Assembly (NCBI GenBank): GCA_030512295.1
Contig: JAULSR010000013.1
Span: forward strand, 62,001 to 126,000
DNA from: Bombardia bombarda
Taxonomy: Eukaryota; Ascomycota; Sordariomycetes; Sordariales; Lasiosphaeriaceae
Length of the DNA: 64,000 nucleotides
Direction of reading: 5' to 3'
Of this stretch, positions 45,622 through 55,023 are shown one piece after another. A program made the translations under genes and the position numbers. The notes under the pieces were generated by a model. It worked only from the letters and a program-made list of their open reading frames with translations. It searched no databases and was not told where the DNA came from. The number at the start of each line of letters is the position of its first letter. The stretch's first letter is position 1.

Positions 45622-47457
45622 GACTATTTATTGTATAGGTAAGGCAGGTATCCTTAATTGCCAGTTGCCGATGCCATGCTGGTTTCGGCGTTCGGAACGA
45701 AAGCTTTTCCTTCAGTAACAAATGTCTTGTGTGTAAAAGTACAGTATAGCGAGATACCATTAGCGCCAGAGTAGCATACATACTTGCGTACCCTATGTAC
45801 AAAAAGAAACGGTTGGAAATATTCAAATAAATAAGTACCTTACCTAATAGGTCTAGTACTACGTTCACATGATATCACCGGTGACCAAGCCACCTATGGG
45901 GGGGAAAGGACCTGTCCATGTCCATCAAATCCCCACCAAAGTGTGTCGTGAAAGGTCCTCCCGCCATACCCGCAACACTTGGCAGTCTACAGGTTGTTCT
46001 AACCCCGTCCGATTTCCATGCAAAAGGTCTACATGTTGCCATTGTCCTACGGGAGATGGCAACCCGATTTACAACTAAAATTTACCGCCCACCACCCAGA
46101 ATATACCACCAGTGGCCCCGTGGTGCCATGGAGGCGTGTGATGGTACATATTACATTTGCGCGGTCCATAGAGGGAGCCTTTCTACGGTACGTCGCAAGC
46201 TTCTCTTTGATTTTTGCTGACCTAGGTACTGACTAAGTACACTCACTATATAGGTATCTGAGCACGAGAACCGGAATACTTGCAAAGCACCTCCACAGTC
46301 CCGCATGTGTTTTATGCAGTTAAGAGGCGGGATTGTTGCCCGAGCTGCTCATCGGTTCGCTTTGATTGGACGTTAGCGATCATCATCTAATTAACAGACA
46401 AAATAATGTCTTGGGTCAGCACATCACCTCCTAAGAGGGTGTCAAACCAGCACGTCGACGTACATGTAATCGGTAATGTGCTCTCAGTAGGCTATTTACG
46501 CTTGACACTCGGACAGGGAGCTAGCTATAGCCACCACACCTTCCAGCCAGTGCCGTGACAGAATGCACCCGACTTGCGCCGCAATATATACGCTGGGTGG
46601 CATACCAGAATCGCGCCGAGACGGGAGGGGTCGTTTACACTAGAACTAGAGCTGTGTGCATCAAGCCTACCTTGCTTTGGTCTAGCCATGGTCGGGTAGA
46701 TCTACACCAACCAGGGGGGCACGGCCCGGTACCTAGTCTACGATCCGATGGCACAACCCTATCCGCCTGTAACGCTGGGTAATGCAGGGTACTTTGTAAA
46801 AGCTTCATTGCCCACCAGATCGCGAGAGAGAGAATCAGGCTAGGTAAAAAAAATCCCATCGCCACGTTCGTCAGTGGGTTGTGAGGTGAAAAACCCTCCA
46901 ATGTTGTGGTCACCCCCATGGGAACTGTGAAACTGGAGAGTAACATGAGAGGACTGGATGAGGATTCTTTTGCCGTCAATCAGTGCTCTCATCCATGGTA
47001 TGGTACAGAACAGCGAGCGTTTCAATCGCCTCGCACCAAATTCCGAAAGGGTTGGGGGCCGCTGGCAGACCAACCAGCACATGCAACTGCCTGGCAGGAT
47101 CGGTCAAAAGGCTTGATGACATCGTGATGCACACCCGGCGGGCGGCAGTACGGTGGCGTAGAAAAAGACTTTCAACTTTCAAATGCAACACAAATCACAG
47201 CATCAAAGACACCGCACAGTGTGTACTGTTTTGCCAATATACTTTGTCCACCACCAAGGCAGATTGAGTGCTTGTGCATGAGGCCCCCGGGGGTGGTGTC
47301 AAATGAAACTGACTGGCCGGGCAGTTATGTTGCTGATTCAAGTTCAGCCCTTTTTTCATCCCCCGGGCCTTGGAGACCGTGTAGTTCTTTGCGTCTCATG
47401 TGAAACCTTAACATCCAGATTCTCGAACCTCACAGCGAAAGCTTGGCCTGAACGATC
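45622..47457. other. Intergenic, no gene recognised
   Basis: Contains dispersed repeat copy B (46430-46557), scattered TACCTA-type motifs, and the UstYa-1 promoter. Frames 45860-47400 show no family content. Confidence 0.5.
46430..46557. repeat. Dispersed repeat copy B (MITE-like)
   Basis: Shares with copy A (43642-43828) the string TTGACACTCxGxCAxGGAGC, then ACCTTCCAGCCAGTG and GTGACA, plus a GAGGGTGTCA start. The two copies lie in the same orientation on either side of the 7TM gene. Confidence 0.5.
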
Positions 47458-48315
47458 ATGTCTCGCAACATCAAGTACGAGCCTGTTGAGGGTGAAAATG
47501 ACGACGACTCTCTCTCTTTGCATCTCAAGAAGTCTAAACAACGCAGTACCTGGTTCTGGCTTACCGTTTTGGTACTCGTATCTACCGGAGTCGGTCTTGC
47601 GTCTGGCTCAGCCTGTTTCCACTGGGGAAAACGGGAAGGAAGGCACGCAGAACGACAAGATTTTGAGGCTGACTGGTTTTGTATGGCATCCTAAGACCCA
47701 AAGCTCTACTCTTGTGTCATCGCAAACTGATTCACTCTTCAATGCTAGCTCCCCCTGGACTGATCGACCACGAATTCACCTACCGCCGAGAATTTGCACT
47801 ACGGCCTGGCAACGAGTCTGACATGTGGTGGAGAAGGGTTTTCCCAAGTAAGCCGCACCCCGTCCGTCTTGTGCTGTCCTTGTCAGAGGTGTCCTTGTTT
47901 TCTAAAACTGGATCTACCAGTCGGCCGGGGTTTTGTTCAACACCCAGAGATTTCCCCAGTGCCTACTGGCCTTGCCGTGTATCACCAGCTTCACTGCCTG
48001 GTAAGAGACTAAACTCAAAGCTGTCTGTTGGTAACTTGGATACTAATGAGATAGCAGAATGCTCTCCGTCATGGCTATTGGGCAGCCATGGATGGGATAG
48101 AGCCAGGCCATCTCGCACACCCAGGCCACATCCGCCACTGCATCGACTATCTGCGACAATCCATCATGTGCCATGCTGATACCAATCTCGAGCCCATCAA
48201 TGTTGACCTTGGCGGAGTTACTGGTTATGGATTCACTAGAAAATGCCGCGATATTGTACAGCTGATGAGCTGGGCTCACAAGTGGAGGACGCACAATCAT
48301 ACCACTCATGGTTGA
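47458..48315 (+). CDS. UstYa-family (DUF3328) oxidase, copy 1
   Basis: UstYa-type proteins perform oxidative cyclisation or related oxidations in ustiloxin-like RiPP and some other fungal pathways. CDS join(47458-47680, 47749-47847, 47921-48000, 48058-48315), 219 aa, introns 68, 73 and 57 bp; the last has a perfect TACTAAT branch. An N-terminal cytosolic tail is followed by one membrane helix (about 31-52, WFWLTVLVLVSTGVGLASG). The two diagnostic HxxHC motifs are YHQLHC (129-133) and HIRHC (158-162), the latter in the classic run HIRHCIDYLRQSIMCHADTN. The family block EMWWRRVFP appears as SDMWWRRVFP. It is convergent with UstYa copy 2 (446 bp between stops). Family identity is secure; the exact site of intron 1 is the least certain splice. 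Confidence 0.9.
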
Positions 48316-48761
48316 GCTGTTCATATTTAGGGTGATACTCACAGGTCCTATTTCAGTGTCTAATATGTGGAGGTGCCTATTGATGCTCGTACTTGTTGAG
48401 ATTGAATACCGTAGTATAGTTCATATTAGCGGACAATACCGTAAATATATATTCGTGTTTCACTCATATTCGTACTGTTGTGATTAATGTTCGTTGGACG
48501 TTACAGTACCTGATAAGTTTTTAAATGATGAGTGAGTAAAGTAATGATAGATTCAGAGAACTAGAATTACTATGGGGAGGGTTCATGTGATGCATATCAC
48601 TGAGACTCGTAAAATATGACGATGTATCTCTCTCGTCAAAGCACTATCCTCTTATCGTGTAAGAGATATTTGTCTACTGCTTCCTAAAGACATTGCTACA
48701 TACTCCGTGTGAGCGCGATACATACTTTGTGATAACATCATTTGATATCAAGTATTACTGC
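48316..48761. other. Convergent 3' region between the two UstYa genes
   Basis: A+T-rich, no frame of interest. It holds the terminators of both genes. Confidence 0.6.
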
Positions 48762-49849
48762 TTAATCATGTTTCTGAGCGTGACCACCCTCTGGAACAAG
48801 CAATATTGGATCGAATAAGTTCACCCGCCGTTTCTGGGTCCAGGCGGAAATTCTATCCCACTTCACGCATCGATGCAGAGCGCCCTCCTTTGTCGTGGGC
48901 TCAATAACATGTCCCTGACGGTCATGCAGCCATTTAAACGAGGTCACAGTGATATCGCCATGACACATGGCCGACTGCCGGAGAAACTCCATGCAATGCT
49001 CTTGTTCTCAGTCAGTAGACTATTCATAGATTTACTTCTCAGGCTGTTGGGGCAGGTCTTACCTGCGTGCGTCATCCGCTCATTGAATTCGAGATCCGTT
49101 TGGTTTGGATAGTAATACTCCTTGTAGAACCACTTGCGCAATCGTTTCTGTAATCTATCAGCCATAATTTCCTCAGTATACAAGGTCATATCTTAAAACG
49201 TACCACGCAATGGAGTTCATGATAGGCTCCGAGTACTGCCAGGGACCCTGACCCGTCTCTCATTTCTAGTGACGTTTCTTTGAGCTTCGCCATCTCCTCT
49301 GGATAGATTTTGACATTGCTGCCTGCACACGATTCGGAGTCAGAATTGACATGTATGGGTTGGTTGCATGAGACAGCACGAATGTTGATTATACCTTGCA
49401 TGAGGGTCCTCCAGGCGGCCTCTGACTCTGGTCTTGGATACCCAGCGTACACGCTTCCCTCAGCGAGCCCATCAACTGGTCTCGCCTCATATTCTATGGC
49501 GTCCGCGGCGGGAGCTGGGCCAAGCATCAGCAGATGGAATGACCTGCTATGGGGAGGACTTACAGTATAGAGAGAGACGGGAATCTTGAAATGGCCAGAC
49601 TCTTAACTCTCGTCTGATGAGGATAACGAATGACGCGGTGTATAGAAGAATGAAGATTCCATGAACGAGGAACCACTTGGAAGAAAACACGCCCCTCAGA
49701 CGCTGGAAAACGGCCTTTGAAGACTCAGACTGGTCATGATGTCTTGAAGGCAAGGCGGAATTGGAGTCCTTCTCTCCATTAAGAAATGGGAGGGACTCAG
49801 ATCCAAACTCTTTAGACATGCGGTTGTAACTTAGATGTGACGATTCCAT
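48762..49849 (-). CDS. UstYa-family (DUF3328) oxidase, copy 2
   Basis: CDS complement(48762-49000, 49063-49147, 49204-49322, 49395-49514, 49564-49849), 282 aa, introns 62, 56, 72 and 49 bp, all with consistent phase. A long N-terminal cytosolic region precedes one membrane helix (about 58-79, WFLVHGIFILLYTASFVIL). The lumenal part starts with the family block LYSPAADAIEYEARPV and PRPESEAAWRTLM. The two HxxHC motifs are YHELHC (170-174) and HAEHC (202-206), the second in HCMEFLRQSAMCHGDITVTS. It is more distant from copy 1 than a recent tandem duplicate would be. It is transcribed divergently from the small secreted peptide gene, sharing a 542-bp promoter region. Two UstYa homologues in one locus is the pattern of ustiloxin (UstYa and UstYb). 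Confidence 0.92.
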
Positions 49850-50391
49850 AGTTAGGACTTGATGACCGGTTCCAAGGTCAAAGTGTCCAAAGTTGACGGT
49901 GAATTTTCAGCGTCAACACGTACCTCGTTCTAGTCGCTTACGGATCCCGGATTGGATCAACGTTTGTACTTTTGCATTCCCACACTGTGTGAGGAGTAGG
50001 TAGATCCTCATCAGTCGCCGCCAACTTGCATAAACGAACGCTAGCCTGCATATCTTCCCTCCTCCACTTGCATCATGTCGAGCCAGTTTCCGATGACCAC
50101 CTGCCCAATTCCAGTCACGATGTTTGTGGCGCTTTCGCATCAGAGAGAAGATGATGTACATGCCGAAGTGAAAGCCCTGGACAACACGACGTCTCGAGAA
50201 AGACTCATTGTGAAAATTCTAGCGGGATAAGGAACCCACCGAGGTGTTCTCAGTCAATTGTCCATTTATACACAAAGGAAGCCTTTCCGACCGAAGTTTC
50301 TTCAACTATCACTCTTCAACCTCGACCCATCAACACAGAAACCAGACATCAAATTTCCGTTCAAAGACACAAGCCGATCCCAAAAATCACA
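49850..50391. promoter_or_regulatory. Shared divergent promoter of UstYa-2 and the peptide gene
   Basis: The 542 bp between opposite start codons is the only regulatory space for both genes, suggesting co-expression (inference). A TATA-like TTTATACAC lies near 50265-50273, about 120 bp before the peptide ATG, followed by a CA/AC-rich leader. No known operator recognised. Confidence 0.5.
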
Positions 50392-50660
50392 ATGCGTTAC
50401 GCTGCCCTGTTGATCGCCTTGATTGCTCCCACCGTGCTGGGCCTTGCGATCCCTTCCACAGACGATGGTAAGCTAAGCCACCAAGCACATTCACATCATG
50501 GACGCCATCATACTCACAACCATCAACAGTGGCTGCCCTGAAGCGATCATCTGGTATCGAGGAGAAGCGCACTCCCGCTGTGGAGACTGCCACCAACTGG
50601 GACAAGGATGATGACGATGCGGTTGCGTATGCCTGGTATGAGGAGGAGAGCAGCAGCTAA
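50392..50660 (+). CDS. Small secreted peptide, candidate RiPP precursor
   Basis: CDS join(50392-50467, 50530-50660), 68 aa, one 62-bp intron (GTAAGC...CAACAG). Residues 1-19 (MRYAALLIALIAPTVLGLA) form a signal peptide. Two Lys-Arg sites, 30-31 (ALKR) and 38-39 (EEKR), suit Kex2 cleavage in the Golgi. The remaining C-terminal part (40-68) is acidic, with an Asp run at 52-55 directly before AVAYAWY (56-62) and an EEE-Ser tail. Dikaritin precursors also combine a signal peptide, Kex2 sites and short Tyr-containing cores, but usually with many repeats; this has a single candidate core. There is no cysteine, so it is not a typical disulfide effector. Location between UstYa-2 (divergent) and an MFS exporter supports the precursor idea. 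Alternatives: an unrelated secreted peptide or pheromone-like product. The gene model is good; the function is inferred. Confidence 0.75.
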
Positions 50661-51467
50661 TACTCTCGGCCTCGGGCAATGCAACATGTCGAGATCGAGT
50701 TGATTAGCAGGTGGATCGAAAGGAGTCTTTCCGTTGTTTACCTTATGCAACAGCCCATGTCACTCGCTACTCCCCGTGCAACTAGCAATATAACTTGGCA
50801 AAACTTGCTGCTTCCCGTTTTCGAGTGACAGAGGGGGAGAAAACTAGATGGAATGCGGCGGCATGGGGTGAGATGAGAGCGGGCGGGTGGCAGCAGGATC
50901 GCATTATCGTGTTTCAGTTGATAACTGCGTATCACACGCTGGCTGGGTGGTGATACAGCATAGCTAGTGGGAAATCTGGATGCGTTTGGTGGGAAGCGTC
51001 GGCGTATTTTTTCAGTATTCTTGACCCATACCACACAACCTTGACGCCACAATGCAAGGCCTACCTAGGGGCGCGGCCGACCAACATGCCGCCGCTCTCT
51101 GCCGCAATACGAAGCTGATCATCGGTCCGTGTCGACCTGGACCCGTCCTTACACAGGGAGGGGTGTTTCCGCCTCCGAAATAGCCGCCGAAATTACCTAT
51201 GCAGGTAGCTGAAGTACACCACAGTACAATATGTGATTTGATTTCTTTCTTGAATTCTTTGTTGGCGGGCGAGGACGCCCATTTTCTTCCTCCCCTGCCG
51301 GGCCACTCCTATAGCTTCGACTTGGAATTTTCCAGTCCGAATTTTCCAGTCCGAATTTTCCAGTCCCACCACCAATCTATGCCTTACTGCTCTCCAGACC
51401 TTACAGACGGCGGTCAGACCCACAGAAACTACTTCGGATCAATCAAAACCTGGCTCTCCACCTTGCA
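50661..51467. other. Intergenic, MFS promoter
   Basis: No gene recognised. A CCTACCTAGG motif occurs near 51060. A TTTTCCAGTCCGAA near-tandem repeat (about 51328-51365, roughly two and a half copies) lies 100 bp before the MFS start. Confidence 0.55.
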
Positions 51468-53165
51468 ATGGACGCCGCTCCGAGTCAAGATGGTGCGCCT
51501 CCAGAGACGAGTGCCAAGTCGAGTATCAAGACAGAGGCACATGAGACGCCAGCCGAGGTCAAGAAAGGCCCTCGAGATGTCGGCACAATTTCCTGGATAC
51601 TGGTTGTCGCCTCCATCCTTTCTGCTTCCTTTCTCTTCTCGCTCGACAACACCATTGTGGCCGATGTCCAACCTGCAGTGGTCCGCGATTTCTCCTCGGT
51701 GGACAAGCTATCGTGGCTCCCCGTCGCCTTTCTGATGGGTGCCGCCAGCACGAATCTGCTCTGGGGGCAATGCTACGGATACTTCGATGCCAAGTTCATG
51801 TTCATGCTGTGCGTCTTGATCTTCGAGATCGGATCAGCCGTCTGCGGCTCGGCACCCAACATGAATGCCCTCATTGTTGGCCGCGCCATTTGCGGAATTG
51901 GCGGTGCTGGCATGTACACGGGAGCCATGGTCTTGATCTCCGTCTTGACCACCGAGCAGGAAAGACCTATCTATCTTGGCTGTGCCGGCCTGGCCTGGGG
52001 ACTTGGAACGATCCTGGGTCCGATCCTGGGAGGCGCCTTTACTGAGAGCTCTGCCACCTGGCGTTGGGTAAGTTCAATGATGATGATTCCCATGCAACTG
52101 TTGATCGATAGTATCCAGACTTACCCATCACCCTAGTCATTCTACATCAACCTTGTGGTCGGTGGTCTTTGTGCCCCTGTCTACCTCTTTCTACTTCCAT
52201 CATCAAAGCCCCATGTTGATGTCAAGTTCTGGAGGGCACTGGGGTCCATCGACTACCTCGGCGGCGTATTCATATGCGGTCTCTTCACCGCTGGCTTCAT
52301 CGCCATCTCGTTCGGCGGCACCATCTGGCCATGGAACGCCGGTGCCAGCATCGCCCTCTTCGTCGTGGCCGGAATCCTCACCATCCTCTTCTTCACCCAG
52401 CAAGCTTTCTCCATCGCCACAAGCCCCGACAAGCGACTCTTCCCGATCGCCTTTCTCAGGTCGCCCATCCTGGTGATGCTGTTCGTAGCAACAGCTTGCG
52501 TGTCCTCGGCCGTCTTTGTCCCAGTCTACTTCATACCCCTCTACTACCAGTTTGTCCGGGGAGACAAGGCACTGAAGGCTGGCATCAACCTGCTGCCGTT
52601 CATCGCCTTCAACGTCGCATTCGCCATAGCCAACGGCGCGGCCATGAGCAAGAAGCCCTGCTACATGCCGTGGTATGTGTTTGGGGGCGCGCTCTGCGTC
52701 GTCGGAAGCGCACTCATGTTTACGGTGGACGAGCTCACCTCGGACGCGCGCATCTGGGGCTGCTCGATCCTGATCGGTGCAGGAAGCGGAGCCATTATCC
52801 AGCTTGGCTTCACGGTTGCGCAGCACAAGGTCGAGAAAAGACTCGTCCCTGTCGCCGTGGGATTCTGCACGCTGGCACAGCTGGCCGGGCCGGCCGTCTC
52901 GCTGGCCATTTCCAATGCCGTGTTTCTCAACAAGGCCGCAGATGGCATCCAGAACATTGCGCCAGAACTATCGCGCGAGACCGTCCTGGGCTTGGTCTCT
53001 GTCGCATCAGGTGGCGGGGCTCTCCCCTTCACCGAAGCCCAGAAGGTCGAAGTGATACATATCATTGTGGAGGCCATGTCCAGATGCTACATTATTTCGC
53101 TGACGGCAGGGGCGGTAACGCTGGCTATGTCATTTTTCATGAAACCTGAGATGCTGAAGCATTGA
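51468..53165 (+). CDS. MFS transporter, DHA2/14-TM toxin-efflux type
   Basis: Proton-driven plasma membrane exporter of the drug:H+ antiporter-2 class, commonly encoded in fungal metabolite clusters for product export. CDS join(51468-52067, 52137-53165), 542 aa, one 69-bp intron. After a charged N-terminus the helices begin at ISWILVVASILSASFLFSLD. Motifs include DNTIVADVQPAVVRDFSSVD, LPVAFLMGAASTNLLWGQCY, and the motif C-like GLAWGLGTILGPILGGAFTE. Downstream, SFYINLVVGGLCAPVYLFLL and the later helices complete about 14 segments. It lies 0.8 kb downstream of the peptide gene on the same strand. Export of the locus product is the natural inference; the substrate is unknown. Confidence 0.92.
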
Positions 53166-53276
53166 TGATTGGGTTGGTGGGAAGTGGCGGCATGTGCATA
53201 CATACATGTAGCATGGCAGACAGTAGTTTACACAGTAATAAGATTTGAGAGCTGTGTCCAGCGCAGTGATTCACTC

Positions 53277-53961
53277 CAGCGCTCCAAGTAAGCCAAGTTG
53301 GCCCACAATTCAAGCAAATCAATTCAAATATTCGCTGTCGATTAACTTGCTTGATTTGCAAGATGTGGGGCCAAATTTGGCCCAAAAAACCCACTTTTTA
53401 CTGGGTTCCTGGCGCCGGCCGGACAGCCATGCCCACTTTCGGATCAAATTTGCAGCGAAAATCCCGATTTTCCCAGCAATCCTGTCGCCAGTCAGCCAAG
53501 TTAGCCACAACACCAAGACCCTGTCATTGAAGCCTGTTTTATTTACTTCGTGATGCCTGGCCTTTCCGCACAGAGGCATTAACTCAAAGATGACTCCATC
53601 CACGCACTGTTGTCCTACAAAGTTGGCATAGGAATAAAGTGGTTTGAGGGCAACTAGGCATACAGGCGCCTGGCTGCATCACCAAGTTGTTGACTCCCGA
53701 ATCGGGTATTTTGGCTACAGCTCCCTTGAGCTCAGTCAGGCTCAAATCGCTCAAATAACGAGTTAAAATTTTGACTTCCAAAAAACGCACGCACGGGGCC
53801 CGAGCTTTTTTGTGGGTTAAAAGTGGAGAGAAAAAAAATTCAAGTAAGTCCAAGTAATTCAAGTAAGTGGGCCAAACTTGCAAGTAATTGGGCTGGCCTT
53901 CAAATCAATTCAAGTATGCATGCGGGCCAGATTTGACTTACTTGGCTTACTTGGAGCGCTG
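53277..53961. mobile_element. Non-autonomous DNA transposon (hAT-like) with perfect 22-bp TIRs
   Basis: The left end at 53277-53298 begins CAGCGCTCCAAGTAAG and its exact 22-bp reverse complement is at 53940-53961. Flanks are ATTCACTC on the left and ATTTCACTC on the right, a near-perfect 8-9 bp direct repeat, which suits the 8-bp target duplication of hAT elements. Subterminal CAAGTAA, AATTCAA and GGCCCA motifs recur in both orientations, as in hAT ends. The 685-bp body has no transposase. It lies 112 bp past the MFS stop codon. Confidence 0.75.
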
Positions 53962-54325
53962 ATTTCACTCCATGCCAAAGCATAAGGAAACAAGCCCAAA
54001 GTGGCCGCCAAATACAGGAGCCAATCAGGAGCCAAAGACGGGATGACAGCTCCAACAGGCAGTTGGCCCCTTCTGCTTCTGACAAAGCTCGTCTGAACTG
54101 CGTGTTTGTGTGCTAGACTAGACTAGTGGCGGCCGCGGATGCACGGCATTCGCTGTGCCCAAGGGTGGGACAAAGCGCGGGACAGGGGGGGGGGGGTTGG
54201 AACAGTAGCCGCTCTTGAACAAAGGGAACCAGTAAAGAGACTGGACTGGATCCACAAAAGACAACTTGTCAGGAGCGAGCGACGCATCCTTCCCTAACTT
54301 TCCTTTCGTTAAGTATTCCGTCTGA

Positions 54326-54695
54326 TGTAACTCGTCACATTAAGCCCTTCACTGTACGGAATTGAACACTGGGCTATCACAGGGAGTCACAAATTAAATG
54401 CAAAGCAGTGAACCAATTGACTATGAGTTAAATTATTTATATACGCGTGCGAGGGAAGGAAGTTCAATGTAGTTAGTTACATAGGAAGTCACGATGCGAG
54501 GAAGGTACGGACATGGATATGGTCCGTGGATGTGGCCATTCGTGGTTGCCTATAGTAGTGGGTGCGCTGAAGCCCCTGAATTGGCTATTGGGGCCTATAG
54601 CGGGTGAGCCCCTGAAAGCCCACTATGATTTCCAAGAAGCCTTCTTGCTCAAGGAAGGCTACTTGTAGACTATACATGGACTATAGTGCCTAACA
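54326..54695 (-). mobile_element. Possible solo LTR
   Basis: On the minus strand the 370-bp stretch starts TGTTAGGCACTATAG and ends GACGAGTTACA, i.e. TG...CA with a short TGT/ACA inverted terminus, and contains a TATATAAATAA promoter-like string. These are features of Ty1/copia-type LTRs. No 5-bp target duplication, second LTR or primer-binding site was found, so the call is weak. Confidence 0.3.
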
Positions 54696-55023
54696 TGCCC
54701 TATATAGCCTTCTTGACCCCCTCGTGTTCCCGCTACGGTAGTTATTTATTGAGCAAACAAAAACATCAAAGCGACTTGCACCATACACGTCTTTGGAGAC
54801 TGGAGAGCGCATACCTAATAAACCATCTGCATTTCTGTGGTTGTAGACCTGGACCCGCCTTGGCCAGAAAGGATGGCGGCTCGGACGCTTCGAACCCCTC
54901 CCCCCCAGAGATCATCCCGAACATATGTGACTGGATCAGCGATGTCAAGACATGGTTGGAGGTGTGGAAGGCCAGCGAGCTCCATCCTGGACGCGACGAG
55001 TCGTGGAGATACCGCGGATGCTC

